A DNA stretch of 64,000 nucleotides from Bedellia somnulentella (GCA_963576735.1 OY755177.1:3596001-3660000), one strand, 5' to 3'; counted from the first letter of the stretch, positions 1 to 10,670 are shown. Notes: a model not told the origin generated them from the sequence alone. Translations and numbers: made by a program.

Positions 1-360
1 TAGCAATTTCTTTATTCCACACGCGTCAGTTCAACCTACCTAAATATTACAATTCTCTTAAATTATTTTTTGAGTCGGTGCCAGACAAACAAAAGTAAAT
101 TCACCCTGCTATCTATCTCTGATTATTACAATCTAAACAATATATATCTATCACCTAACGTTTTAAATGATAATACGTACAAAAATCAATTTACCCTACA
201 ACTACAAGGTACCCTACATTTTACATGTATATGAAGTACGAAATACACACTTCTTATTATCAATTATCATCGAGGCTGGCACCGGCTCACAAATTAATTT
301 AAGATAATTTTAAGATTTAGGTAGGTTGAACTGACGCGTGTGGAATAAAGAAATTGCTAA
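1..360. mobile_element. Foldback element with long terminal inverted repeats
   Basis: The first 42 bases are the exact reverse complement of the last 42 (319-360). The inversion continues imperfectly for about 40 more bases, up to the 'gtgccag'/'ctggcac' pair. The interior is AT-rich and has no ORF, as expected of a non-autonomous MITE. The outer edge coincides with the window edge, so the true left end and target duplication cannot be seen. Confidence 0.8.
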
Positions 361-483
361 GGTATCAATCACAGTACTCATATTCAATTTAAAAAACTTA
401 TTTCGTACTTTTTAGTACTAGATTGTTTATTTTCGGTTGTTTTTCTATGAAGTCGGTTTTCTTTTTGTTAAAAATTATTTTCA

Positions 484-570
484 TACAAGCTCTTTAATGC
501 TTCATACTTCGGTCACCTGCCTTTTTCCATTTCCGTTTGATCCAAATGTGACCACCGAAATCGTCCTCTA
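484..570 (-). mobile_element. Family L LINE 3'-region fragment
   Basis: On the minus strand it reads an 'aaggcaggtgaccgaagtatgaag' type segment, matching the L copies at 49507 and 52918. It is degenerate, with an in-frame stop, and lacks the (TATG)n tail. Confidence 0.55.
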
Positions 571-630
571 CTAACATTACCTTCCACATTGGCTCTATAG
601 ATCGTCTGCCATACCCAAATTCAACATAGA

Positions 631-820
631 CATACATACATATACTCACGGCTATAAATCCCCAAAAGGGGTAGCCAGAGCTTCAGAATCAGAAAATTCT
701 TCATCCACTTTTGTAAGTTAGGCTGGGAAAAGATTGTAACATAAATATTTTTGGTGATGGGTCTGGAAAGAACCCATGGAAAGAACTGGTGTAGTGCTAT
801 TCTTAGCCGACACTACACAG
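631..820 (-). mobile_element. Family A SINE-like copy, internally deleted
   Basis: It begins with the tail signature 'catacatacatatactcacg' and ends with 'gccgacactacacag', the reverse complement of the family head. About 50 bases of the central part (the 'gcatcgcccaaaaatc' region) are missing. Confidence 0.8.
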
Positions 821-1328
821 GTAACAAAAACGAATGACAACAAAGCATAGATTAAAAATAGAAAAAAAAAGTGCAAAGATGGAAAAGGAAAATATTATAT
901 TTATAATTATGCTAATGTTCTAAGTAATGAAATTATACCTAGCTGTTAGCTAGCTATGTGAGGCTTTTGTGGCTGAATAATTATTATTCTGGCTCTGGCT
1001 CCCCCTAGGGATTTTATTAATTTTACCTAGAACCAAATCCAGCTCTGTCTGTATCCCACACAGCCCGTACATTCACTGTTGGGTCCTAGTTTACTACTTA
1101 TTGTTACTGCTAAGTTTCTGATAATGACCAACCGTTCGGGAATGGAGGGACATTTAATGGTAAACGGTTTACAACTTGTCTCCTCTTCATTATGTTTCAG
1201 CATACCTATGTTGCGCAAATTGGACCTATCAATTTTGCTTTACGAGAAGCTAAATTTGAAATTGTTGAAAGTTTAAGCGTTAAAAACAGTTTGGCTAGCA
1301 TTAATACAGCGTTTTAAATTCTTAAAAT
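821..1328. other. No recognised feature
   Basis: AT-rich sequence with two overlapping short ORFs near 1027-1276 on opposite strands. Neither has a recognisable motif or start context, and I see no repeat shared with the rest of the window. Confidence 0.5.
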
Positions 1329-1581
1329 ACATACCTACCTACATATCTATACTCATGGCTTTAAATCTCTGGAAGTGGTAGCCAGAGCTAAGAAATTAGA
1401 AATTCCTCAGCCACTTTTGGAGATGGAGTAAGGAAAGATTTTAATATAAAGGTTACTGGTGCTGGGTCTCAAACCGCATCGCCCAAAAATCACTTCAAAA
1501 GCCCCAATACCCTGAGTCTCCTCTGACGGACACCCACGGTCGAAATGGAAAAGTGCTATTCTTAGCGAATATTACATAGCT
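1329..1581 (-). mobile_element. Family A copy, full length, diverged
   Basis: A complete unit with a tail of degenerate (TACC)n and the body motifs 'cctcagccacttttgg', 'gggtctcaaaccgcatcgccc' and 'agtcgcctc' changed to 'agtctcctc'. The head has decayed to 'attcttagcgaatattacatagct'. Confidence 0.8.
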
Positions 1582-2294
1582 ACAAGCATATAAATATAGC
1601 TTTTAATTTCTAAAAATTAAGTTATAAAGCATCTATGGGTTTTTTTGTTATAAATTGTTACGAGAGTCGGTCATAAAATTTACTGTACTATAGGTATTTT
1701 TCCATTTCATGCTGGTGCTTAGTAGCTTCAAGAGATTACAGCCCAAGTTTAAATAAGTTTCATAAATATTTATATGAACAATATACCGAAGCTAAACTTG
1801 TGTTCATTAATTAGTTTTTGGTTTTTTATGTATAGCTGATCTGAATTTGCCATATTTCATTGTAATATTATTCAACTTTCAATATCTATTTAATTTACCA
1901 AATATTTCACATGTTTAATCTTCTGAGAATGATCATATCCAACACACACATACATACATATTTAAAACACTACCCTGTTGTCTTTATGCTCTTAAAATTC
2001 ATTTTCCCTAAGAAAACAACCCTCGTCCTTCGTACACATTAAAGGAGCACTGATTGAAGGGCTGCGTTTAATGATCTTTCCACTCGACTGTACGCTTCAT
2101 ATGATTTACGAGCTTAACACGAGAAAACCAAGATGTGTTCGGTAATTAAGCTGACTGCGTATCATAATTACACAAAACATACAAGTGTATGTTTAGAAAC
2201 ATATAATTTTAGGTGTACATTACTGTTATTTTCTGGCAAAGGAATCATCAGAGTCGCAAGGATCATATTCCTATTTTCTGCAAATATTTCAATA
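1582..2294. other. No recognised feature
   Basis: AT-rich with no significant ORF. A short (CATA) run lies at about 1942-1960. I see nothing else. Confidence 0.5.
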
Positions 2295-2508
2295 ACTAGT
2301 GGATCGGCCCAGCTTCGCACGGGTAGCGTAGTTTTAAAAATATCTGAGGTTTCTTCAATCACTGCTCAACCTTTGTGAAATTTAGCGCAACTTATAGCAC
2401 TCCTGAATAGTTTAGCTTTGTGATTGTGAAAGCACTTTAATGAACGGTTCAGTATCTCCGAAAATAAACCCATGCAAACAAACAATCAGAGTTACAAACT
2501 TTGCATGC
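2295..2508 (-). mobile_element. Helitron-like non-autonomous fragment
   Basis: It starts 'actagtggatcggcccagcttcgc', the inverse of the CTAG-ending terminus seen at 48737. It contains 'ttcttcaatcactgctcaacc' and 'cggttcagtat', both found again in broken form at 55283-55640. The CTAG terminus fits lepidopteran Helitrons. The other end is cut by the following family A copy. Confidence 0.45.
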
Positions 2509-2756
2509 ATCATACATATACTCACGTCTATCTTTTGCCCGCGCAACCATTATTAAAAAATAATCCTTATAGCATGATTCAGTATTCACGTGCGACGACA
2601 GGACGGCGGAGGAGGCGGTAAAATAGGTTTTTGGTAATGGGTTTCCAACCGCATCGCCCAAAAATCTAATAAAAAGTCCCAATACTCTTATTCACCTCTT
2701 GCGATAGCCGTGGGCGTGGGTAGAAAGGGGTAGCGAAATTCTAAACCGGCACTTAA
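2509..2756 (-). mobile_element. Family A copy, strongly diverged
   Basis: A recognisable tail 'catacatatactcacg' is followed by an altered 3' third. 'gggtttccaaccgcatcgccc' and 'taaaccggcact' identify the body and head. Confidence 0.7.
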
Positions 2757-2942
2757 CGGCAAATACTATTTATATAATATTATGATAATTCTATATATAC
2801 CGATAACAAAATATATAGGAATAAACTAGTAATAGTATAATACGACAATTTATTAAAGCTGAGGTGCTGTGAGTGTAAAGTATGATTTGATAGTCACTTA
2901 TTATATAAAATCTAATACTCGCATTATACGTGAAGCTAAGTA

Positions 2943-3150
2943 GTGGTGGCTAGATAGTACTTACCCATTTTTCCCTCTGTTGTCTTAAGAGGCGACTTGG
3001 GGTATGTACCTTTTTAATGATTGCTGACCAATCTATACTTATTGCACCAACTTTTCCTTACTGAAATTCCAAAATGAGCTGAAGTATTTCTAATTCTAAA
3101 GCTCTGACTACCCTATCTGGGATTTATACATATTTTTTGGGCAATATTCT
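2943..3150 (+). mobile_element. Family A remnant
   Basis: A degraded plus-strand copy. 'tacccatttttccc', 'aagaggcgact', 'gctctgactaccctatctgggatttata' keep the family order, but the core 'gcgatgcggttggagac' is gone. Confidence 0.55.
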
Positions 3151-3236
3151 AAAACCGAGTTTTACCTTCATGTTTCAATGTAAAAGTTTGAAATGTTAGT
3201 ATAAGATATCTAACAAAATAAAAGACTCTAAGTCTT

Positions 3237-3382
3237 AAACGTTCACGCCAAATATCCTCGAAGGAGTTGGCAGAACTTCTGAACATATAGAAAAGACAAA
3301 CTGGTCAAGGCCCGACCCGGGATTTGAACTCACTCCTGTCTGTATGACGTACAGAAATTCTAACCCATTGAGCTATCACGGT
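3237..3382 (-). mobile_element. Family B tRNA-derived SINE, internal deletion
   Basis: The 3' tail 'aaacgttcacgcc' joins directly to the tRNA-like head. That head holds an inverse B box ('gggatttgaactc') and an inverse A box ('taacccattgagctatcacgg'). The central core is deleted, so about 146 of 360 bp remain. Confidence 0.75.
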
Positions 3383-3792
3383 CATAAAATAAAAGACTAA
3401 CGTAAGGACACAGATAATTTAATGAATACTATACTTTAACCTTTACATAATAACCGCTTTTCATCGTATACGAAGGTGCAAACGAATGAACCAGAGGAGA
3501 TTACTGTGACCTAGTTAATATAAGGTGCTTAGGTTCATCCTGAAAAAGGAGCTCGTTAATAAAGACTTGTTTTAATCGCCCTTTGCAAACTTATTAAAAT
3601 CTTTAAGACCAGATTAAATTGTGGCTTTACGCTGAAATTGACTTCTCTTTATGAAAAAATTTATAGTAAAATTTTCCTACTGGAATTTGTTGGAAAAAAC
3701 AAGTGCACGGGCGTTAATGAGCCAACTTGCAACTAAGAATAGCAATAGATGAGGCAATTTTATTACAATGTCGAAAGTTATATCGAATCGAA

Positions 3793-4089
3793 AACCGTGA
3801 TATCTCAGTGGGTAGAACACGGCTTATCGTACAAACGATGAGGGTTCAAATCCCGGGTCGGGCCTACACCGATTCGTCTTTTCTAAAGTCATATGTGTGG
3901 TTAATTTATCTGGGTTGTTAACGATGAGGGAAAACATCGCGATAGGCCTGCCCCCTATCACGTCAGTACACTGTCCAAGAAAAACGCGGGTAATTGGAAC
4001 AGCAGGTGACAATGTCACGTGTTATTCAGAAGTACCTCTGACAACCCCTTCGGGGATATTCGGTGTGAACGTTTGAGTCTTGAGTCTTG
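3793..4089 (+). mobile_element. Family B tRNA-derived SINE
   Basis: The A-box region 'tgatatctcagtgggtaga' and B box 'gggttcaaatccc' are present. After them come 'gtcttttctaaagtcatatgtg', the partly deleted 'gagggaaaacatcgcg' core, 'ccccttcggggatattcgg' and a (GAGTCTT)n-type tail. A family A copy abuts its tail. Confidence 0.85.
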
Positions 4090-4320
4090 AGACATATACT
4101 CCCGGCTATGAATTCCAAAAACGAGTAGCCAGAGCTTCAGAGCTTTAAACTCCTTAGCCACATTTTGAAGTGGATAAGGGATAAGATGATAGAAATAAAG
4201 TACCGTTGGTGATGCGTCTCCAATCGCAATGCCCAAAACCACAAAAAGCCCTATACCCTTAGTCGCCTCTTACGACACCCGTGGGTAGAAATGGTAGTGA
4301 CATTCTAAGCCGGCACTACA
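4090..4320 (-). mobile_element. Family A copy
   Basis: Complete from 'catatactcccggctatg' to 'taagccggcactac'. It belongs to the sub-type with 'cttcagagcttt' and 'acacccgtgggtagaaa', which differs from the 'ccaccggaagaaatgggg' sub-type seen elsewhere. Confidence 0.85.
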
Positions 4321-4390
4321 AATCAAAATAAAAATCACTCAAAATGCTTAACTATAACATAAAATTTAATTCATTTTATTCTTAATGCTT

Positions 4391-4990
4391 GTAAATGCAG
4401 GTATCAAATACTAAGCCGAAGCTTATGATGTGCTGGTAAAATTCATTACTTTCTCATTAGAGGAAAGCGAGCAAGATATAGGAAACCTTTTATTATCATG
4501 TCCTGAAGAATTTACAACAGTTATACTTTGATATAATGGTGAGAAAAAACATCGCGAGGAAACGCACATGTCTGAGTTGTACTTAGTCATGTGACAGTGT
4601 ATTTGTACAAAACGGCGATAGGCCTGCGTGTGTACATTGTCCAAGCAAAACGTGGGTACTTTGAAAACTAGGTGACAACGACACGTGATGTTCAGAAATA
4701 TAAGTACCTCTGCCAACCCCTTCAGGGATATGCGGCGTGAACGTTTTGAATTTTGAGTTTGAGAGATCCCTTCCGCATCCTCTAAAAATCACTTAAAATC
4801 CACTATTACTCAAAAATAAAGCCTATTTCATTCTTAATCCTTGTAAATGCAGGTATCAAATACTAAGCGGAAGCTTATGATGTGCCGGTGAAATTCATTA
4901 TTTTCTCATTAGAGAAGCCAGCAAGATATAGGAAACCTTTTATTATCATGTCCTGAAGAATTTACAACGTCAGTTATACTTTCATACTCG
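4391..4990 (+). repeat. Direct repeats of about 140 bp flanking a family B copy
   Basis: 4391-4534 and 4850-4990 are near-identical, both running from 'gtaaatgcaggtatcaaatac' through 'caagatataggaaacc' to 'gaatttacaac'. The B copy at 4535-4765 lies between them. This is a local duplication, far longer than a target-site duplication. Confidence 0.8.
4535..4765 (+). mobile_element. Family B SINE, 5' truncated
   Basis: It starts at the core 'ggtgagaaaaaacatcgcgagg', lacks the tRNA-like head, and runs to 'gcggcgtgaacgttttgaa' with a GAG/TTT-rich tail. Confidence 0.8.
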
Positions 4991-5041
4991 TAAAGTTTTT
5001 CACTGTTTTAGTGTTGTTTTATATAGCATAATAATAAAGCA

Positions 5042-5394
5042 TAAACGTTCACGCCGAATATCCCCGAAGGGGTTGGCAGAGGTACTAATACTTCTGAACA
5101 TCACGTGACTTTGTCACCTGGTGTTCAGAGTACCCACGTTTTGCATGGAAAGTGTACTCACGTGATAGGGGGCAAGCCTATCGCCGTTTTGTACGAATAC
5201 ACTGTCACATGACTAAGTACAACTCAGCCATGTGGGTTTCCTCACGATGTTTTCCCTCACCGTTAACAACCATGATAAATTAACCACACATATGTCTTTA
5301 GAAAAGACAAATTGGTGTAGGCCCGACCCAGGATTTGAACACCTGTCGTTTGCACCTTAACCGAGTGTTCTACCCACTAGGCTATCACGGTTGT
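5042..5394 (-). mobile_element. Family B SINE, full length
   Basis: A complete minus-strand copy from 'aaacgttcacgccgaatatcc' to the inverse A box 'ctacccactaggctatcacgg'. The inverse B box is 'ggatttgaac'. The two 'cacgtga' segments within the body are conserved across copies. Confidence 0.88.
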
Positions 5395-5482
5395 TGTTTT
5401 ATGTTCCTAATTTTTTCGAAAAAGCTTGAAGCTTTATTATTTGGTGGCGACAAAACAAAGTTTAACAACATAACGTTGGTAC

Positions 5483-5732
5483 GTACATACATACATATAC
5501 TCACTGTTATAAATCCCTTAACGGGGTAGCCAGAGCTTTGGAATAAGAAATTCCTCAGCCATTCTTGGAAGCTGCTTGGGGAAAAAATGATAATAATAAA
5601 GTTTTTATGACGGGTCTCCAACCACATGGCCCAAAAATCACTTAAAAAGCCCCTACACCCTTAGTCGCCTCTTACGATCACCCACGCACGGGTAGAAATG
5701 GGGTAGTCCTATTCTAAGCCGACACTACACAG
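5483..5732 (-). mobile_element. Family A copy, full length
   Basis: Tail 'catacatacatatactcac' through to 'taagccgacactacacagc'. It is the sub-type with 'cccttaacggggtagcc' and 'cgatcacccacg'. Confidence 0.9.
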
Positions 5733-6119
5733 CAATCCATAATGATAGTACGTATCAGTAAGAATGCTATAATAATAGTGCTATAATCTGTTGCTACCGG
5801 TAGGTGGTATTAACTAAACTCAACGTGCACGCCGCCGCCGTATATTTTCAAAAGATAGGAAGAGACATATTCCATCATCGAAATTAACCATTTATACAAC
5901 ATTTTCTGTAAAGTTATTGATACTGAAATGCTGACTACCGTTTTCTTATACTGAGACATGATTTGTATTTTTTATCTAGTTTGTTCAGTATCTCTTTTGT
6001 GGTTGTTAGTCTTTGAATAACAAAACAAAATAAAGTTATGAAAATCATTATTAAATAGAATAATACCTAAAAAAACAGCTATGAAAATTCAAATAAAAAC
6101 ACGTCTATTGTAGCCACTT
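5733..6119. other. No recognised feature
   Basis: AT-rich, apart from a short GC-richer patch ('cacgccgccgccg') near 5826. No ORF and no repeat shared with the rest of the window. Confidence 0.5.
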
Positions 6120-6297
6120 TATAAATAACATACATAACATAACATAAACGTTCACGCCGTTTATCCCCGAAGGGGTTGGCAGAGGTACCAATACTTCTGA
6201 ACTCACATGGCAGCGCCATCTAGTGTCCAGAGAAGGTACCCACGTTTTGCTTAGACAGTGTACTCACGTGATAAGGGCCAGGCCTATCGCCGTTTTT
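6120..6297 (-). mobile_element. Family B SINE, 5' truncated
   Basis: The tail (ACATA)n runs into 'cgttcacgccgtttatccccg' and on to 'cctatcgccgttttta'. The head and core are missing. It carries 'atctagtgtccag', also found in the copy at 33510, which marks a sub-type. Confidence 0.8.
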
Positions 6298-7189
6298 ATG
6301 AATAAATAGGCTCAAAAAAAACAAATTTAATAAAATCTTTGACCAATGGAAAGCTAAGACTTTCAGAGGCAACATAGGCTATATGTCACCACACTAAATA
6401 TCGCAGGGGATAAGCACTGAAAAATCCTCGCCTATCCATCCGTGCAAAGCTATATGTATGGGGAGTAACACTAGTTATAAATAAAATTGTAATAACAATA
6501 CCAACCCATTCTCGATTTAAGTTTTCAGACAGAAATGCTTCAAAATAACTTGGGTTCCAACGAGTCATGTCGGCAAAACACAAAATCAATCAATCATTTA
6601 TTTTCCTGTCAGAAATCCATTACGGTTGGCGACGATTCCAACAATTTCCAAACTACACCGACATACTGTGGCTGGTTTTAGAGAATCGAAACCGATAAAC
6701 TGAGTAAGAACCAAATAGACTGGCGGGACAACGATTGAAACTGAAATGGATATAATTAGAATGTTTTGTACATGAAAACCTCGTGTTGGGATTATTACTA
6801 ATAAATAAAGGAAAGTAAAATTTCGACACCGTGAAATGGATATATATGCCAAAACTATACGTCATTTATTTAGTATCAAGCTGCTAATACAATACATCCA
6901 AGTAACTATCTTTACTCTGTCAACTTTGAATTGCAATCACCCATGTTTTCCTCGGGTATCGTGTGAAGTGACGTAGAATATTGGGGATTTTCAAGTTATT
7001 GTTGGCCGATGAGGTTGGATATTATTAACTTTTTAAATGCTCTAACTCTATATGTATGTAAGTACATTCTTAGGGTATCTAACTTAACCCATTATAGAAT
7101 ACTTACGCAAGTATAAATAAGTAAGTATATCTAACATTAATATTAGAACTATCACAAAATAACGATTATTAAATTGAAATTGACATTTA
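6298..7189. other. No recognised feature
   Basis: Low-complexity AT-rich DNA. Overlapping minus-strand ORFs at 6386-6865 have no recognisable domain and heavily skewed composition, so I do not call them genes. Confidence 0.45.
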
Positions 7190-7606
7190 CCATCGCGCGT
7201 GTTTTTAAATATTTTTAAAAATATTTAATTTACAAGGAGAGAAAATTCAACCCGATGGAAGTGAAAATAACCATCTGATTGCGTTATACAAGTATTTTCG
7301 AACAGGAAAAGTAAAAGGATTGTATCATATTTTTCAACATTATAAATTTAAAAATTTTCATTTAAATTGCAACAAACGAAGTATCTGACAGTTGCCAAGC
7401 AACGGGAAGAAGAAAAAACATTACCATAACAACCACAAAGGGAAATCAAAGCTGATTGGATGTTGAAGAATGCTGGTGCAGAAAGCAGCATGTAGTGTCA
7501 AGTGTTTTTTTTTATGAGATAGTGACGCAATGTCATGCGGCATCAGACTATGTTTATTTTCATTTTTATAAAATGATTATTGTTTTGATACATTAATTTT
7601 ATATTT

Positions 7607-8173
7607 ATGGTCATACCAACTAGCAATAATGTGCCCAGTTCGCGGATCACGGCTACGGAAAATTTCAGTGTCGACTCAACAACATTAATATGTCCCCATT
7701 GTAGTCAACCACGGTCTTTTAAGGGGAAGAGGGGTCTAAACATACACATTTCGAAATGCCACCGTCTAACAACAAAGAACTCACCCTCTCCGCAACCTTC
7801 GTCATCCACGCACCCAATCAATGTATCAGTTTCGTCAGATACATTACTTTGGGAAAAAATATCTTTATGGAAATCGTCCATCCCCATAATTAAACGGATT
7901 CCTCGAGGAGCTAGAGCTTGTGTTGCCAAATCCTTAGCCCAGACAGTAAAGGCCGTGGTTGAAAATAATGATTTTGAAAGTTGGCAAAGTTTTTTCGGTT
8001 TTTCATATGCAGTTTTAGCCATAAATAGAAATGAAAAGGATCGAAATATATCACTGACACACAAAATAAAGAGCAAATGTGTGTATCCGATTCCAGAGCC
8101 TATACTTCAGAATTCAAAATTAATTACAAATAAAAATATTAATTATAATATTAAAAAAATGAGACTAAATTAG
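7607..8173 (+). CDS. N-terminal zinc-finger part of RLE LINE protein (frame-broken)
   Basis: A 188-residue frame. Residues 29-52 form a C2H2-type finger: Cys29 and Cys32, then about 14 residues, then His47 and Cys51/His52. Such N-terminal fingers bind target or template nucleic acid in R2-type elements. A Ser/Pro-rich linker follows (residues 55-80), then a basic helical stretch with several Arg/Lys (about 90-115). The frame ends at TAG (8171-8173), two codons after a run of seven A at 8153-8159. Reading one base back there opens the frame of the RT ORF, so these two ORFs were probably one polyprotein of nearly 1000 residues. The homopolymer break is more likely a one-base deletion than programmed shifting, since the zero-frame codons do not form a canonical slippery heptamer. 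Confidence 0.75.
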   Translation: MVIPTSNNVPSSRITATENFSVDSTTLICPHCSQPRSFKGKRGLNIHISKCHRLTTKNSPSPQPSSSTHPINVSVSSDTLLWEKISLWKSSIPIIKRIPRGARACVAKSLAQTVKAVVENNDFESWQSFFGFSYAVLAINRNEKDRNISLTHKIKSKCVYPIPEPILQNSKLITNKNINYNIKKMRLN

Positions 8174-8202
8174 GAGATGGGGACATAAAAGGGGCTGCAC
8201 AA

Positions 8203-10536
8203 ATGCTTTTTTCAAGCGACGCTGTGGCCCCTGATGACCAAGAGACTTTGGAGTCTTTGAGAGCAAAACATCCACTCTCATCAGAGATGTCCAGGACGCC
8301 TGATGCTCCCGATTATACCGCTCACCCACCAGAAGCCACTCCAGCCGAGGTTCTCATTGCTATATCTTCTTTCAGAAACGGTTCTGCTGGCGGCCTCGAT
8401 GGACTGACTCCTCAGCATTTCAAAGATTTATTGAGTGTTTCCGTCGGGGAAGCCGGCAGAATTCTTTTGGATGAGATAACGCAGTTAGTTAATCTCTGCC
8501 TGAGTGGTAAAGTATCTCAAACCATCACAGATCTTTTATACGGGGCGAGTCTGTGTGCTTTGAAAAAGAAAGACGGAGGTATCAGGCCAATCGCTGTGGG
8601 AAACACTATCCGCCGGCTGGTATCCAAAATATGCTGTAAGCATGTAACGGACATAAAAAACTACTTCCAACCTGTTCAACTAGGTTTCGGAACCAGCGGC
8701 GGCTGTGAAGCAGCTGTTCACTGTGTTCGTGCTTTCCTGCAGCATTGCCGAAGTGACGTTCTGTTGAAAGTGGATGTAAAGAATGCTTTCAACTCAGTTG
8801 ATAGAGCCGCCTTGCTGGCTGCAGTCAAAGAACAAACTCCAGCTTTATACAATTACCTTTGGCAATGCTATAGCAAACCTACTAAATTGATCTACCGTGG
8901 AAAATTATTAAATTCATGTGTCGGTTGCCAGCAAGGTGACCCTCTGGGCCCAGCTATATTCAGTTTGGCTATACACCCACACATCAAAAACTTAGCCTCC
9001 AAGTTTAATGTGTGGTACCTGGATGACGGCACCATTGGAGGCGAGGCAAAACAAGTTATAAACGATTTGAAAACAATAATAGAAGAAATCAAAAAAATTG
9101 GTCTAGATTTGAATTATGAAAAGTGTGAACTGTATTTTGGCCCCAATTTAAACAAAGAAACTGTTACAGAAATGCAATCAAAATTCAATTCATTGGCCCC
9201 AGGTATCAAAATTTTAAATTCGGCTTCGCTTCGCCTCCTAGGTGCCCCAGTTCTGGATGATTCTATTCCAAAATTTATTGCAGAAAAAATTTCTAAATTT
9301 CAGGAATCATCTTCTTTATTGGCACAACTTAACCCTCATGTAGCATATACAATAATAAAGTATTGTTTGTTTGTTCCAAAATTTACTTATGTACTGAGAT
9401 GTTCTGGTTTATGGAGGCAAATCTCAGTCCTTTCGGACATAGACAACGTGATTAAAAACACTTTGATCAAAATTCTCAACATTTCCTTAAATGAACGCTG
9501 CTGGACACAAGCCACGCTCCCAATACGGTACGGTGGTATTGGCATCCGCAGCGTTTCAAGTATAGCCTTACCAGCTTTCTTGTCATCTGGTTTTGCCAAT
9601 TACAATCTTTTCTTAAGCATCATTAGTAAAGCTTTAAGTTCGGCAGAGATCATCGATCTCACAGATGCTAAGAAAGTTTGGATGGATATAGTTGGTCCTA
9701 CTGTCAATGTTCCCATCAGTCTGGCATCTCAGAGGCAATGGGACGAGCCCCTCTGCTGTCAAGTTCAAGCAAATCTTCTTAGTTCAGCTCTTGACTTGGC
9801 GGAGCGGGCGCGTCTCTTGGCTTGCTGTGAGCCAGATTCTGGGCATTGGTTGAGAGCATTACCATCGAGCAACCTCGGCACATTGCTAGACAGAGGCTCC
9901 TTTTCTTTAGCTATGGGTCTGCGATTGGGCACCAAAATAAATGAGAGACATCGCTGCCGCTGTGGAGTATTTGTCGATCAGTTGGGGCACCATGGATTAT
10001 CATGTCGTCGTAGTGCTGGTCGCATACCTCGCCATGCTGCAATCAATGATATTATCAGACGAGCCCTTACCACTGTCAACATGCCAGCAATCCTGGAGCC
10101 ATCAGGTTTGCTGCGGGACGATGGTAAGAGACCAGACGGAATGTCATTGATTCCATGGAAGAATGGGAGGACGCTGGTGTGGGACGCTACCTGCGTCGAC
10201 ACGCTAGCGCCGTCTCATTTGTCGGGGTCTGCATCTAAAGCTGGCACTGCGGCAGCTGAAGCTGAGGGTCTGAAGAGACGCAAATATAGCAATTTAGCTG
10301 AGGAGCATTACTTCTCAGCTTTTGCTGTAGAGACTCTCGGTCCGTGGGGCCCAGATGCGCGTCGTTTTTTCAAAGAAATTTCGACGCGCCTGATCGAGAA
10401 ATGCGGAGATCCGAGGGCTGGCGCATTCTTCGCTCAAAGAATCAGCTTAGCGATTCAAAGGGGTAATGCAGCCAGCCTTCTCGGAACCCTGCCACCAGGC
10501 GGCAGCGATTTCGAGAGTATTTTTTATATAATTTAA
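8203..10536 (+). CDS. Reverse transcriptase / restriction-like endonuclease of non-LTR element
   Basis: A 777-residue frame with RT motifs in order: GGLDGLTPQHF (about 63-73), GGIRPIAVG (about 127-135), KVDVKNAFNSVDR (about 189-201, catalytic Asp), GCQQGDPLGP (about 241-250) and YLDDG (about 272-276, the catalytic Asp pair). The C-terminal part has a CCHC zinc motif (CRCG near 584, followed by H-x4-C near 600), then KRPDG (about 643) and WDATC (about 659). The last two are the PD...D core of the restriction-like endonuclease that nicks the target for target-primed reverse transcription. No apurinic-type endonuclease is present. The ATG at 8203 may be only an internal Met, because the same frame is open upstream to 8155. 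It lies 29 bases after the stop of the zinc-finger frame. The domain call is firm; the exact clade is not. Confidence 0.88.
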   Translation: MLFSSDAVAPDDQETLESLRAKHPLSSEMSRTPDAPDYTAHPPEATPAEVLIAISSFRNGSAGGLDGLTPQHFKDLLSVSVGEAGRILLDEITQLVNLCLSGKVSQTITDLLYGASLCALKKKDGGIRPIAVGNTIRRLVSKICCKHVTDIKNYFQPVQLGFGTSGGCEAAVHCVRAFLQHCRSDVLLKVDVKNAFNSVDRAALLAAVKEQTPALYNYLWQCYSKPTKLIYRGKLLNSCVGCQQGDPLGPAIFSLAIHPHIKNLASKFNVWYLDDGTIGGEAKQVINDLKTIIEEIKKIGLDLNYEKCELYFGPNLNKETVTEMQSKFNSLAPGIKILNSASLRLLGAPVLDDSIPKFIAEKISKFQESSSLLAQLNPHVAYTIIKYCLFVPKFTYVLRCSGLWRQISVLSDIDNVIKNTLIKILNISLNERCWTQATLPIRYGGIGIRSVSSIALPAFLSSGFANYNLFLSIISKALSSAEIIDLTDAKKVWMDIVGPTVNVPISLASQRQWDEPLCCQVQANLLSSALDLAERARLLACCEPDSGHWLRALPSSNLGTLLDRGSFSLAMGLRLGTKINERHRCRCGVFVDQLGHHGLSCRRSAGRIPRHAAINDIIRRALTTVNMPAILEPSGLLRDDGKRPDGMSLIPWKNGRTLVWDATCVDTLAPSHLSGSASKAGTAAAEAEGLKRRKYSNLAEEHYFSAFAVETLGPWGPDARRFFKEISTRLIEKCGDPRAGAFFAQRISLAIQRGNAASLLGTLPPGGSDFESIFYII

Positions 10537-10670
10537 TGTAGGTTAGGTTTTTCATATATTATAATTTTATTTTATTTTTTACCTGTATATATAGTTAAAT
10601 GTGTAAATATATGTTAATTTATTGAATATGAATAAAAATATTTTCACAATATAAAATCAGGTCACTAGCT

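Larger units (their letters stand above)
7190..10670 (+). mobile_element. R2-type (RLE-encoding) non-LTR retrotransposon
   Basis: The unit holds an untranslated leader (about 7190-7606), a zinc-finger N-terminal frame (7607-8173), an RT plus endonuclease frame (8203-10536) and a 3' UTR with AATAAA near 10630. The ends are approximate: I see no poly-A tail, no tandem 3' repeat and no target duplication. The restriction-like endonuclease places it among the early-branching LINE group (CRE, R2, NeSL, R4, Hero and relatives), but the flanks are not rDNA. Apart from a one-base break in an A-run the coding capacity looks intact, so it is a fairly recent insertion. Confidence 0.8.

Noticed and set aside
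7190..10670. True R2 element in 28S rDNA
   Set aside because: The flanking sequence is AT-rich repeat DNA with no rRNA similarity that I can see, so only the broader RLE-type LINE call is kept.
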